This document shows positions 36,088 to 48,458 of a stretch of DNA of 64,000 bases, piece after piece. The first letter of the stretch is position 1, and the number at the start of each line of letters is the position of its first letter. The position numbers and the translations under genes were made by a program. Origin of the DNA: Otatea glauca (Eukaryota; Streptophyta; Magnoliopsida; Poales; Poaceae); the NCBI GenBank assembly GCA_036346275.1, contig CM070715.1:70977667-71041666 (forward strand), read 5' to 3'. The notes beneath the pieces were generated by a model. It ran no database searches and was not told the origin of the DNA. It worked only from the letters and a program-made list of their open reading frames with translations.

Positions 36088-37550
36088 CTACATATTTGGA
36101 AGGAGAGCGAATCAAACAAGGAAATAAATAGGGAAGATCTGCATGCAAGGAAACCAGAATTGAATTTTTATCGTCCGACCAAAATCGTATGTACTACATA
36201 TTTGGAAGGAGAGCGAATCAAACAAGGAAATAAACGGGGAGGATCCGCATGCAAGGAAACCAGAATTGAATTTTTTATTGTTCTTGCCTCGTGATCGTAT
36301 TTTTTTCCGAATATAACCTTTTTCGAGATTTTTTTATGGATCTAGCCCCATATAGCCTAATTTCAGCGTACAGAGAGCGCCGATTTTTTTTCTTCATTTT
36401 TTATCCACGGAACCAGCGGTTTGTGAGTGTTGTTTAAATTTTTTCAATTTTTTCTCGCGGAACCAGCGGCCGGCGAGTGCTGTTTAATTTTTATCTTTTT
36501 TCCTGCGGATCCAGCGGTCCGCGAGCACAGTTTATTTTTCTATATTTTTCCAAAATTATTCAGTGGACGGGCACCGCTTGATTTTTTTTTTCATTTTTTC
36601 TCCCTCGCTTGAATTTTTCAGCGGCCACCAAGCATTTATTTTTTTTGCCAAAATTATTAAGCGGACGAACACCGCTTGATTGTTTTTTTTATTTTTCGGG
36701 AATTTTTTACTGTGTTGGCATTATCGTTATAAGTTTTTTCTGAATCATTCTCGCGACGATGAATTTACGATTGTAGCCTTGAGCCGGAAAAATTCAATGA
36801 GCTGATGGTGCGGTATTATTTACCAAATTTCGAGTTCGAACTTTTACTATATTAGTATCGTCGTTATAATTTTTCTAAATCGGGCTCTCGGCGATGAATT
36901 TGCGATTGTAGCCTTAAGACAGAAAAATCAGAGAGAGGTGCTAGAATTTTTTCCCACGGTTTCCTTTTCCCAAAGACGTAATATATGGTCCTTTCCTTTT
37001 CCAGACGTTTGTTTCTTTTCTTTGATTCCAAGACGTTTGTTTCCTTTTCCTTGTTGATCCGGAGGTGAGAGAAGGTCCATTGTGGGCCACGAGGATGATT
37101 TCGGAAAAATATGGAAAAACAAATCTGCGCTCGCCGACCACCGGATCCTAAGAAAAAAAGATAAAATTAAATATTGCTCACGCCACTACCGTTCCGTGAG
37201 AAAAAATTAAAAAATTAAGCAAAGACTCACGCATGATTGGTTCCTTAGATAAAAATAAAACAAAATTCAACGCTCTCCGTATACCAAATTAGGCTCTATG
37301 GGGCTAGATCTGTAAAAAGTCTCGAGAAGGGTCATATCCGGAAAAATACGATCGCAATGCCGTGACAATAAAAATTCAAGTCTTGTTTCCTTGCATGTGG
37401 ATCCTCGTGTTTATTTCTTTGTTTGATTCACCTCCTTCCAAATATGTAGTACGCACAATTTTGGTCAAAAAAATTCAAGTCTGGTTTCCTTGCATGCGGA
37501 TCCTCCTTATTTATTTTCTTGTTTGATTCGCTCTCCTTCCAAATATGTAG
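36088..37550. mobile_element. Foldback or Mutator-like element with about 460-bp inverted repeats
   Basis: 36088-36552 and 37105-37550 are inverted copies, from CTACATATTTGGAAGG at the ends to TATTTTTCC at the inner edge. The outer part of each arm is itself a tandem duplication of about 105 bp (ending in a CAAGGAAACCAGAATTGAA phrase). The inner part has several about 55-bp units with CGCGGAACCAGCGG. The middle (36700-36950) holds two copies of an about 135-bp unit containing GATGAATTTACGATTGTAGCC. No transposase frame is visible. No clear 8-11 bp target duplication was found, so the superfamily is open. Confidence 0.65.
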
Positions 37551-38247
37551 GTGGGGAGGTCTGTTGTGGGCCACAGAGATGATTAGACACACTAAATAAT
37601 GGCCATCGGATGTGGGTGAGTAAAACTGAGGAAAGATCTGAGACATTCATTTTGATGAATGCAAGTTTCTGGGGACGTTTTGCTGGGTGCATGAACATTG
37701 GGCCATCTCTAATTAGGTGCATTATTTAGGGTGGACGTAGGAAAAATTGCTTAGGTGCATTATAAGGGGGTATAGATTAACCTGAGTACTACACGAAGTT
37801 ACCACCTAACAAATTGTGAGCCCCAATCTGTAACGAGTTGTACGGCGACGTGGGCTTTGCGACCATAGTGGCGGGGTGGCGTGCACCGAGCTGGCCCGCC
37901 CGCACTAGGCTAGGCTCAAGCGTCGTACGCCGTTGCACCGTGGAGGGTAGGGAGGCGGGGGACGTTTTCGCCGGCAGCCGGGGGGGTGACCTTCACCTGC
38001 CGGCGCGGCGGAGCTCTCTATCTTAAATAACGCCGGGTACGAAATCCACCCAACCCTTTGTTTTTCTTTCCTAAGCACACTGGATTGGTACGCTCTTGCA
38101 AAAAAAAATTTTGCTAGGTCGGTAGAGTCACGAAAGGTTTAGCCTATCGGAGAGATGGTGAATAATAGTTTAGGGGTGCTATAACCACTACACATCCTAA
38201 TCAATCAACTAGGAGAGTAGTGATTGACGAGGGCAAGCCAGCGACCG
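37551..38247. other. Upstream region of the acetyltransferase gene
   Basis: 37551-37590 repeats a phrase (TTGTGGGCCAC plus GATGATT) also found inside the preceding element at about 37080. From 37840 the sequence becomes GC-rich, as expected near a grass gene. A TATA box could not be fixed with confidence; CTTAAATAA near 38021 and CTATAACC near 38178 are weak candidates. Confidence 0.35.
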
Positions 38248-38922
38248 ATGGAGCCGGACGTCGACGTGCAGCAGCATCAGGAGCGGCGACAGGACGACGC
38301 CGGCCCGGCGCGCGCGGTGTCGCTCCGGCCGCTCGGTCTGGCCGATGCCGACGCGTTCATGGCATGGGCGTCGGACGACCGCGTGATGCGCCACCTGAAA
38401 CAGCCCCTGTGCGCTTCCAGCGAGCAGGCCGTGGAGCAGATCAGGGGCACCGTCCTCGGCCACCCGTGGTTCCGCGCCATCTGCGTCGCCGGGCGCCCCG
38501 TGGGCCAGGTCTCCGTGTGGCCATACGCCGACGAGGGCGGCCACAGGGCCAACCTCGGCTACGCGCTGGCGCACGATCACTGGGGCCGAGGAATCGCCGC
38601 CGCCGCCATCAAGATGGTAACTAGGCACGCTTGATTTGCGTTGAATCCTCGCTTGATTTGTGTTCTTCGACATGGTGCATGTCACCGTGTGTTCTTGGAC
38701 GACGCACGCGTGCAGGTGGTGGGGAGGGTGTTCGAGGAGCTGCCGCGGCTGGAGAGGTTGGAGGCGGTGACGGACGTGGAGAACGTGCGGTCACAGAGAG
38801 TGCTGGAGAAGGCCGGCTTCCACAGGGAGGGGGTGCTGCGCAGGTACATCGTCCGCCGCGGCGGCGAGGCCGCCAAGGATGCCGTGATCTACAGCTTCCT
38901 GTCGTCCGACCGGGCCGAATAA
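38248..38922 (+). CDS. GNAT-family N-acetyltransferase (two exons)
   Basis: Predicted exons are 38248-38616 and 38716-38922, joined across a 99-bp GT-AG intron (AAGATG|GTAACT and GTGCAG|GTGGTG). The intron falls between codons and gives a 191-residue protein. The start is the first ATG in frame (MEPDVDVQQHQ). The fold of the RimJ/RimL-like GNAT group can be read: VSLRPLGLADADAFMAWASD near residue 30, a central GRPVGQVSVWP strand, GYALAHDHWGRGIA as the acetyl-CoA loop near 112, then NVRSQRVLEKAGFHREG. Such proteins move an acetyl group from acetyl-CoA to an amine; the substrate is unknown. There is no targeting signal, so it is probably cytosolic or nuclear. It is very GC-rich, has no defect, and is convergent with the FLZ gene. 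Confidence 0.9.
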
Positions 38923-41401
38923 CACACTCGATCGAGCGTGCCGGCTTCTCATGGTTTGGACGACAATCCAATTGGAAGGTTCTAATGACTCGTGAGGCGT
39001 GGCAGAGAGTAATCCTTCAGGTAACAACTTAGCAAGTCACCTTTGTGAGGCCAAGTCTGAGTTTTCCTATTGCCAGTTTGGGAAAGGCTAGAGTCTGGGT
39101 GTTCGATCTTCATTTATGTTTGACAATCTGGTTGTAAACCCCCATCGCCATTGGCAACAAGTAAAGTGTTAAACCGTCAGTTCCATCATGTTCCTCTCGA
39201 AGTGAACTATTGCTAGCGTGCCTCAAGTATAGCATTTTACTTAGCCATCTTATACGGTTTATGCTAATCCACTGAGCAAGGGCTTGGTTGGAACACATAA
39301 ATTTCGCAAGGGAAAAAAGGTCTCGTACTCCGAAATCCATACAGAAAAATTCCTACAGTTCAATGGCAAGTTTACCAAGCCAGTCTCTTGATCCGTGAAC
39401 TTATAGGCTTAACATGAGAGGAATTTTACAGTGGATAACATAGGTAGTAAGTAGTCGTAGTAGAAATCAAATCTAACCATCTATTTCTCAAAGGTATTTT
39501 AGACTTTTTCTATCTATTCATCAGGGATAGTTTAAACTTTTCCTAATTCGTTCACAGTTTTGAATTCACCGAATACCTGGTGATCTTCAGAGGCTTCTTA
39601 TCCATTCATCCGTAATTCATCAGGATCACAGAACGTGTTTTACCGTAGAGGATAAATACTATGACGAAATTTTTTACCCCTTTACTCCTCTCTGAATTTT
39701 ACTACCAATACATACTACTAGATCTAAATTAATTTTAACCATTAGATTCAAATGAATGAACGACTTATATTGATTTTAATCCATTGTAAAAAAAGCTCTA
39801 ACATGAATCGTGGAGTGATCCGATCTCCCAATTTCCTAAAAAAAATGTTGGTTATTGCACAGCAGACAGCCCCAGAATTTACATGCATGCTCTACAAAAA
39901 TCTATAGCTGTGCAAGTACAATGCCTCAACAGGGGGAAAAGTCTCACTACAGTGGACGACGTCGGTTGGAAATTGCTACAGATGCCCTTGTCCAGAATTC
40001 TTAAAAAATATTTAATAGTAACTATTGAGTATCCTGACTTCTGAGTGCTAAAATTCATATTAAACGACCCAAGATAATGCGGAATTATTTGACCCCTTAA
40101 AATAGTTTTGCTATGAGTAGACCTCTCACTTTTGAGAGTTGCATAAATATTAAAACATAAATGAATAGTAGATAATAATTACTTACCTCTTCGTTTGCTT
40201 CAAAATTTATACAACTCGTATTATGAGAGAAAATATTGAAGCACTGTTCGCTTAAATAAACTGTGTTGAAATATAAAAGGGGTAGTACAAGCCTTCTTTT
40301 TCCCCCCGAGAAAACTAAAAAAGTACAAGCCTTGTTTTCGAGAGAGAGAAACTAGCATGAACAATCAGATGGAGATCATGGAGTAAACTGTGCATTAGCA
40401 AGACGGAAATTGGGGGCCGGGGGTGCGGCGCAGTGAGGCCCCGATGAACCTATCAGTTGGTCAAAATGGTCAGGAGCTTTAGTTCAGGGGTCAAAGCTTA
40501 AATGTCCTTGCTCATGGTTTCACTGCTAAAGTACATAGCAAGTGCTTAATTTATGTGTAGTACAAATTCAATAATGCAGTAACAGCAACGAAAAGCAAAA
40601 GAAAAGGAAAGAAGGAATCATCTACGGAATAGAGCAAAGGATATAGAACTCATAAATAATGGCATGACAATCATAATGGTCCAGCACTCCGATTACAGAA
40701 AACAACTATGATGATTTAAGAGTTGTTGAGCTCTCATTATACCTGTGGGGACTGTTGCATTCTAGTACAAGCGATTGGCCCCCATGGCAAACTGCTACAG
40801 CACACTCCACTCAATCCTATGAACATTTTTTATTTTCCCAGATGGCTAGTGATACTAGCTCTTCTTTTGTCCCCTGAATCACTCAAAAAGGTGTGATTTT
40901 CTCCTGTCCATCTTCTCTTTTGATAAACAAATAAATAGCATGTTTGATTCTGATGGTGATTATACACACAATGTGATGATTGACACAACCATTTCGTTTT
41001 GATCAAATAAAACCCTTTAAGAGCCAGGGAGAAAAATTTCTTCCTGATAGTTTGCTGAACAGATTTATTTCACGGTACATTCTAATCTTATGCTGAGATA
41101 AAGAGCTTCACATATATCTAGCCAAACATAACTTGCATGACAGGATAGAACAAGAGCATCAAATTGCAATTAACTGGAAAGCCACATCAACAAGAAGCCC
41201 CAAGACATCAATCTTCAACATCTTACAAAAGTGGGCAAAGGTCTTTAATCCGCAGAAGACTAAATCATTCCCTTTTCCATGACCAAAAACAGCATCCAAT
41301 CTGGTAAAGTAGAGCAAAAAAAAAGAAATCTCATCTCGGTTATTTAGGATCATGTCTTCTCCACTGAAATTCTCTCAGGAAATGACCCATTCCTTCATTA
41401 G
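38923..41401. other. Intergenic region between two convergent genes
   Basis: It contains the 3' regions of the acetyltransferase gene (plus strand) and the FLZ gene (minus strand). The sequence is AT-rich, with short low-complexity tracts. ACAAGCCTT phrases around 40290-40335 form a small direct repeat. I see no further gene, RNA or complete transposon. Confidence 0.4.
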
Positions 41402-43886
41402 CTAGCACAAATTGTCCACTGCTTCGTCCAAAAGCATCTCCTGGTACCGGCACTCACTGCTGCAGAATGCTTCATCACCTCTGAAGAAAGAAAAGGACCA
41501 ATTATATCATAGAAGAATAGTAATGGCCTAACTGCTAATTTATAAAAAAGCACAGAGCTCATCGCTTTTCGGGACAACCGCTGTTCATGTTACGTCTTTC
41601 AGCAAAGCACAAGCACCCAAAAAAAAAACTGTGCTCGAGAGGTAGCATCAGAAGACGTGAAGCTAAAAGTTATGAGCACATCTCCAAGCTGAGTATAGCA
41701 CTTCCATGGATCATGCAGCAAGCAAGAAAACTAAGAACAAGACATGGCACAAATCCTTTTCACGTCCTATCCAAGCAAACACGGTATATCTTTTGGCATC
41801 GAGGGGCATCAAGGCTGTCAGACTAGTAGCTACGATGCGAAAACTTTTTATTTTTGGTGATGATAGATGGTCCTGGTCATGGCCGGGAGTAGGAGCACCA
41901 AGACCAGCAAGGCTCGGGACATGGACCTCATTTAGCAACATCAATGGATACCAAATAATTTAGTCCCTAGGAAATTGTTAACATAACCCCCTGCATTAGG
42001 ATAATGAGCTCAATTGCATAGTTGTCTATGTGAAAGCAATGTGGAATCAAAACATCGCAATCTCAGAATTAGAAATACTAAGCAACTACTAGCTCCAAGT
42101 AAACACAAGGAGCTCTTGATTCCTAATAGGACTGTAATGTGAACTTATATGCTAAAACAAGGGGCAAGTCTCCCTTAGAAAGTAACAGAGAATCAAAATA
42201 TCAAAATCTTAACTAGCTTGTTCCCAGTGAACAAGGCCTCCTAAGAGCTTAAAAAAAGGAGAATCAAACCCATCAGTATTCCAAGATTGGCTATGTAAAA
42301 ACCACCATAATCTTGATGAAACATACTGCATATTTATTATATAATCCATGCCTAAGTTAGAAACTATAAATGCTTCAGACATCAGAACTGCTCGTGAAGG
42401 TCCCAGGCATGTGAACCATGTACACATCAACAATTTGTGAATTGGCAATGACATAAAACTTGCAAGATTGGAAGCCATCGCCATGTCAAATAACAGTATG
42501 AAAGAACTGAGAACTTGAGCCTTCTAGCTACTACTGCGTCAATCATATATTCCTTATCATCTAACCAGCAGTTCAGGAATCATATCCGCTTTAATTTCCT
42601 ACATCACTACTGGGAAAAGAAGTATTGTGACAACATGAGATGATGTCAATTTTAGTATAGAGTTCTAATTTGTCGCTGCTCCTTGCTATCAAGTCTTAGA
42701 ATTTTAACACATATGTAGAAATATCCCTAAATGCTACGCATTTCAATTTCCAATGTTGTTATTGCGCAGTTCAAATCTAGTAGATCATGTTATCAAAATT
42801 GATTTCCTAACTTCAGATCATCTTATAATTAGTATGAACAGATCATTCATCCATATAACCATATAAGCAAAGGAGCCGAGACAACCACATCAATCACCAA
42901 AATATATGCAATTATGACCAGTTATATGCCGTGGCTCAAAATAGCATTTATTTTCTAAACTGACAAGTAAACTTAAAGAGATTTGCATACAGGAAGCGTC
43001 ATTACAAAGTAAAAGAAAGGAAGCCACCGGGACACCATAAGCTTTCTACTCACCGATATATGAAGATGTCATTGCCATGCCCAAGTTGCTTGTGGCATGC
43101 ATGGCAATAGCTCAAGAAACCGTTCGTCGATAGCACCGCGTCACCATCATGGACGACGTCGCCCGCCCCCTTGTTCGTCTTCTCTACGAGCACATCCCCG
43201 CAGCTCTCAACTATGCAGTCGTCAAATATGTGCCTGGTCCTCGGGTTCGGGCCGCGGGAGATGACGCATGTGTAGTCCTCCGACATCGCCATTTCCCCGG
43301 GGGACACGCCGCCGGCATACAGCCGCGCAGACGACGAGCTCACCACCTCCGGTAAGAACCTCCTGGCCGGCGACAGGACCGCCAACTGCGCGTCCCGGTT
43401 CTTGATGCCGAACTCTATCGGGGAGGACACCAGCTCTACCGCCCTGCCCGAAGGGACCTGTATTCTGAGCTGCGAACCGAACACCACCTTGCCGCCACCA
43501 ACCTTGGCGTTCCTGGGCTCCCAGAGCACATCGGCGAGGCCGACACCGGCGGGCTCCTGAGCGGCTATCTCCATATGAACCTTCTTGAGGCTCCTCTCCG
43601 ACAAGAACGGGGGCAGGGCGGAGCAGCCGAACTGCTTGGTTTCTAGAATGGAGGTGGGGCTCATGGAGGAGGAGGGGCCCTCGGTACCGTCCAAGAACCC
43701 GGCCTGGGGGAGCGCCATGAACGGCCTCGGGGAAGGGAACACGGGAGCAGCAGTTGTGGAAGATGAAGAAGGGTTCCTCAGCCTCGGAGATTGGGCAGTG
43801 GCAGTGGCGGGGGACTCAGGCTGAGGCATGAGGCCTCCTCCTCCTTGCTTGGCACCAACTGCTCTTCTCGATCTGTTGCGCAGCAT
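41402..43886 (-). CDS. FCS-like zinc finger (FLZ, DUF581) protein, two coding exons
   Basis: Coding exons are 43886-43054 and 41480-41402, joined across a 1,573-bp intron (TATCG|GTGAGT and TTCTTCAG|AGGTG). The protein has 303 residues. The start at 43886 gives MLRNRSRRAVGAKQGG, the family's usual beginning; the frame stays open 16 codons upstream. The N-terminal two thirds are serine- and proline-rich with no fold visible. The FLZ domain spans the splice: FLSYCHACHKQLGHGNDIF at the end of exon 1, then GDEAFCSSECRYQEMLLDE in exon 2. This gives the CxxC...FCSxxCR zinc ligands. Plant FLZ proteins bind the SnRK1 energy-sensing kinase through this domain. All key residues are present and the gene looks intact. 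Confidence 0.92.
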
Positions 43887-43903
43887 CGCCCGCCTCGGAA
43901 TCC

Positions 43904-44017
43904 CTATGCAGGCAGGCAGGCCATTAATAATCATGAAAAAGATGGCAACCTCTGCAAAAGCTTTTGTTGTGTAGCTTTAAAGAATAAACAGAGACGGCGC
44001 AGAGGCCAAAAGCTCAC
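43904..44017 (-). other. Probable intron in the 5' UTR of the FLZ gene
   Basis: On the minus strand TTTCTG|GTGAGC at 44018 is a good splice donor and TGCATAG at 43904 a fitting acceptor, 18 bases before the start codon. Removing these 114 bp would drop the extra upstream in-frame ATG at 43934 and leave the start at 43886 as the first in frame. This is inferred from splice consensus only. Confidence 0.5.
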
Positions 44018-44375
44018 CAGAAAGCAGCGTTCTTGGGTGGATCAAACCGGGACTACTATGGTCGCTGCTTCCAACACATTATACCTCAGGCTCAGTCTAG
44101 ATTCGATCAAGGATCACAATTTTATTCTTCTTCTTCTTTTTTACCTTCTATTCCTCCCACCGAAGCAAGAAACCGAATGTTGACGGGTTCTGACTTCTGA
44201 GCAAGGAATGACAGGGTAGACAACGAGAAACCAAGAAAAACCACCCAAAAAAATAAACAAAAAGAAGGCTCAAAATTTCACAGGAAACCGCCGTGAAGAC
44301 GCCCCCCGGATCGAAAAAACCCAGAAAGGCGTCGCCTTTAGGTTCGATTTGCGGTTCCTGGGTGGTGGCTTTGGG

Positions 44376-44383
44376 TATTTATA
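44376..44383 (-). promoter_or_regulatory. TATA box of the FLZ gene
   Basis: The minus strand reads TATAAATA, followed by ACCCAAAGCCACC. Transcription would start about 30 bp further, near 44345-44350, some 460 bp before the start codon. A weaker alternative, TTTAAATAGGGG, lies near 44550. Confidence 0.55.
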
Positions 44384-44599
44384 CAAGTGGGAAGCGTGGA
44401 GTTTCTCCAATCTTTTTCCCCGGGGGAAATGGGAAGAACTGTTCTTCTTGTGCTTTTTTTTATTATTATTCTCTTCTGTTCTTGCTTCCACTTCTCCCAG
44501 GGGGTAGAGCCGCCCGTAGAGGGGTAAAGGGAGGAGGAGAGGCGACCCCTATTTAAAACATGAACCGATGAACACACGCGCAGAGGGACTTGTGTCACC

Positions 44600-47315
44600 T
44601 TAATTCGGATGGTATTAATTGATCAGCATTTTTGTTACTAATTGCCACGCGCAGAGAGTAATTTTTTTCCTTTGAACAAGTGCTAATTGCCCGTTGATGT
44701 GATCTCTGACGATGGAAGTGCGATGTCTTAACCACTACTGCTGGGTTAACTGCACTCATAGTTTGTGATCATGATTGTGCTATCTTTTGCACGATGTGTT
44801 TAGGGCAAATTGCCTGTAAGCCGTGAGAAAGATGGTGATGCAACAATTTATTCCATGTATTATAAAATATAATCGGAGTATGACTCAATCCAGAAAAAGA
44901 AATTGCGCACATGTATGGGTAGATCATAAAGTATGTTGTCTGATAGCATGGTGCACATGTCGGACAATAGCAGTTTCTTTAGAACGTGGATATTTGCTGG
45001 TTTTAAATAGATACAGGTAAAATTCTTCGTAATTTTCTCACCATCATTTCATGTTAACTAATTATAGGACCTATTACTCAATTTTATTTTACTGTTGGAT
45101 TTGCATTATCCCTTAGTTGCTATACAAATCCAATAGCTAGGGCTAGCCCTACAGTCACCTCCTGATCCCACCAATATCGTGGTCACTGATGTGCCATCAG
45201 CTCCGTCGTCTTGTCAGCATAAGAGGCGATGCTCTCCTATGACCCCTCTCCTTCTCGTTGTTGTAGCCCGCCTCCTCCTCCTCTGTCTCTATCGCCACTC
45301 ACCTCTATCTCCCCCATCCGACAGCTACCTTCGCCAGATCTATCACTGTCTCCCTTCGCCTCCTAACATGTTTGCTCGTTCTTGTCTTCCATGCCAACCA
45401 TCACCGCCTCCCCCCCCCCCCAATCCCATGGCCGGTGACACCATCGTTGTCTTGCCACTATCACCACCAACCATCGTGCCTCCGCTGAATCTCGCTCCCT
45501 CTATAGCCAGCCTCGATAAATCTAAATCCTAATATGGTGAAGCATCGCTCAACTCGCCGCCGCCGCCACCGCGGGAGAAGACAAACCGGTCGATCAGAGC
45601 ATGAGTTTGCTAGAGCCTTACCTAAGACGGCGACGGATGTGAAGTATCATGCGACTCGTATACAGCGATTCTACTGCCAAACACAATCTAATTAAGCAAA
45701 CCGATCTGGATTATTATTAGCCAACCCGTTTTTTTTTGCGAGAACTAGGTCTTGCACATCGCATAAACCAAAGATCCACATCGTTAGACCAAACCCCGCG
45801 GCAATCTAGCAGGTTTCGTCAAAAAGAGAGTTTCTAGCTGTTCATCATTTCGCATAATGACATCACAGCGCCATGAATAGCGCGACAGTGAGTTCGTACA
45901 TAAGGGGGTCGTCTCGCATCGATCGTCGTCGCACGCATTTATCTTGGTATGCTTTTCGACGTAGGTCAGGTCAGTTATAGCTACTGCCTACTACTGCTCC
46001 AACAGTCCGAGCACGGTACGTATGCATGGATTCTTTCTTTTTCATAATCCGAGCTCGTCTTTCCTTATTCAAGCGCGAACTTGACACAATTTGAGAAAGT
46101 TTGAAGTTTCGACGCAGATTAACGGCAAGATCGAGCCTCGAGCGCTCGACCGATACTATACTATACTACAATAGATGCTGAGTTGGACTGTTCGCTCCCT
46201 TATGTTTGTACGGTGCTAACAGAAGACATAGCTTACAGCATTTCTAAATGGAAGTGGAAAGAAATAAAATTTAGCCTACAGCATTTCTTTTTTTTTTTAA
46301 AAGAGTAAGCTCTATAGACTTTTAAAATAATTTTACAAAAATAATATGCAGAATGTTTTTTACCGAAAACATAACTTTTTCACCATTTAAAACGGCGACA
46401 GACCTTCTATCGCTATTTGAATTAGCAACAGGGTTCTGCCGCTAATTTAAACGGTGACAGAAGTCTTAACCTTGTTTGTCAAGTGAATCCACGACTAAAT
46501 AGACTTTTGTCGCGACACATAAAATTATATTTGTAGATTAGTCTTGAAAAATATTTTTGTAATATTATAATTTTATTGAGTTTTATAAATATAATATAAT
46601 AAAAAATTAATGATCAATGATATATTTTATAAGACCGGGTATTCGTGACGTAGTAAAAAACTGTTCAGGCTCACAGCTAGATTTTTTTTTTGCCCCGCTC
46701 GCAGTTGATCTTGATCCGCATGTCGGGTGGAAACAAGACAACGCGGGAGGGGACAGGGAGCGTGCAGAAACTCTTTTTAACTCCGGGGTGCAGCGCAGGG
46801 CAGAAACTCTCTTACATCGCGACGCGCCCACGCGCTCTGCACCGCCACGTGTCCCCGGGCACCCAGCCCTTGGACGCTCGACGCACCGTCACCGAGAACC
46901 CGGTCCCACAGAGCGTGGTCCCATTCTGTCAGTGTGAGCAAACACCGTGCCGGACGGGCCTGGATTCGTGGAGACAGTGGTAATTATTATTACCGCGCCC
47001 GCCCGAACACCGATGCGCGGGTTCGTGGGGATCCCGTACGCTCGCCCGAACGGCGACGCGCGCAAGCTAGCCCAGTGAGAGGTCGCGCGCCGCGGATAAG
47101 GCTCCACGTGTGGCGTGCCGGGCTGGCGGTGTGCCGTGCCCGGTGTTGGGCGCCGGAGAGGGAGTGGAGCGCTAATTTCGGGGCGAACAGTGGATAATTA
47201 TGCGTCCGGGAGAGGGCAAATGCTGCCTGTCCCCGCGACAGAGCGCAGTCCTGCTATTTTTGGGTGAGCAATGGTCCATAGACCATCTCCGGTCATGGAC
47301 TTTCAACTATGGTAG
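44600..47315. other. Intergenic region, no supported gene
   Basis: 45170-45530 is a CT-rich block with a homopolymer C tract (about 45409-45421). Its open frame has no recognisable domain. Around 46385-46480 a unit with GCGACAG(A/G) and TTTAAACGG recurs. 46690-47200 is GC-rich. No complete element ends were found. Confidence 0.35.
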
Positions 47316-48458
47316 TAGAGATGGCAGTTTTATCCATAGATTTAGGTACCCGTGCGTACTCGATCCGATAAAGTTGAGCACGGGTAGCATTTTAGATTCA
47401 TGAGTTTTTAGGTTTAAGTACCCGATAAGGACACAAAATGGGCATGGGTATTAATTTGTACCCATGGATACGCGATTGGTATCCTATGACATGTCGGCCT
47501 ACTTTTTATAAGATATATATTAAAAAATTAAGACCCTAACTCACTAACTCAGTCTACTCGAGTCCTTTGCCGCCGCAATCTCCTCGCCTCCTCCAAAATC
47601 CCTCAAGCCCCCGCCGCAATCCCTCGCGCGCCCCTCCCTCTCGGCTCTCCCTCCCGCCGCCCTCCGCCACTCCCTCCGCCTCCCCCTTCGGCCACATCCG
47701 CCTCCGTGCTGGGCTGCCCGATGCGCTCAAGCATTGCGTCGATCCGGCCAGGTTTGTGATGGACGTCGTCTTCGAGGTGTTCCCTGTGGACAAGCGAACG
47801 GTGAGGTCGCCCACCGACCTGGCGTGGGCGTACATTCTGATACTAGAGGCGGTGGTGCTGGTGCTTGCCGATCCAGACCCGGAGATCGGGACAACGCGCC
47901 CGATGGTGCTGCAGGCGGAGCACGAAAGGGCGCGCTGGATGGCAGCGAAGTGGAAGCAGGCGGCCGAGCGGAAGGGTGCGGTGGAGGGCGCCAAGCCGCC
48001 GAATGCACACGCGTTCCTGCAGCATGTCGCGACCTTTGTGGTGGTAGAGAAGGAGGACAGGGAGTTGTACAGGAGGATTGTTGTGAGCTTCTCTTGGCAC
48101 AGGCAGATGCCAAACCTCTCTCTCACGCTTGGCCTCAAGGGTGAGATGGATGGTAGTGTCTTAATTTGTGCTCACTTCTCTTTAGTTGTTGTTACACGTT
48201 ATCTAGATCAAGAAAGTGCTAAAACGATGAACCGAGCTAGCTGTTGGTAGATGTAAAACATACAATCGTTGGAGTTAGCTCAGCATAGCCTGTTACCCAT
48301 GGGTACCCATTGGGTATCAGGTACCCAACGGGTTTGGGTATGGACACATATCTGTGCTCGAAAAGTCTAGTGGGTTTGGGTGGGTAGCACAATTTCAGGT
48401 TTCGGGTATGGGTGGGCGACAGTCGTATCCGTAGGTATCCACCCGATTGCCATCTGTA
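47316..48458. mobile_element. hAT-like element carrying a gene fragment
   Basis: The left end reads TAGAGATGGCAG and the right end, inverted, TACAGATGGCAA. Both are followed inward by blocks rich in TACCC and GGGTA (47341-47480 and 48290-48440). This pairing of GATGGCA ends with TACCCG blocks is characteristic of a non-autonomous hAT-type family in grasses. Between the ends lies a GC-rich FRIGIDA-like gene fragment. No 8-bp target duplication is apparent, and there is no transposase. Confidence 0.6.
47690..48153 (+). pseudogene. FRIGIDA-like protein gene fragment
   Basis: The frame reads LPDALKHCVDPARFVMDVV, then PTDLAWAYILILEAVVLVL, AKWKQAAERKG, HAFLQHVATFVVV and VVSFSWHRQMPNLSLTLGL. Order and content match the conserved middle of plant FRIGIDA-like (FRL) proteins, which act in the nucleus with FLC-type flowering regulators. 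Whole FRL proteins are roughly 500 residues or more; here about 150 remain. The frame has no start codon at a sensible place, as the first in-frame ATG is at 47758. After GEMDG near 48152 the similarity stops and the frame runs into element sequence. It has no stop or frameshift within the fragment. It is most likely a captured piece, not a working gene. Confidence 0.78.

Noticed and set aside
38220..38624. 134-codon open frame overlapping the acetyltransferase gene in another frame
   Set aside because: It is a by-product of the GC-rich GNAT exon, whose own frame has family motifs and correct splice sites.
45179..45532. 117-codon proline-rich open frame
   Set aside because: CT-rich low-complexity sequence with a C homopolymer, no domain and no gene context.
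47305..47325. TCTCTACTAC on the minus strand as a Helitron 5' end
   Set aside because: It overlaps the hAT-like TAGAGATGGCA end, which has a matching inverted partner at 48458; no matching Helitron 3' end was linked to it. It remains possible.
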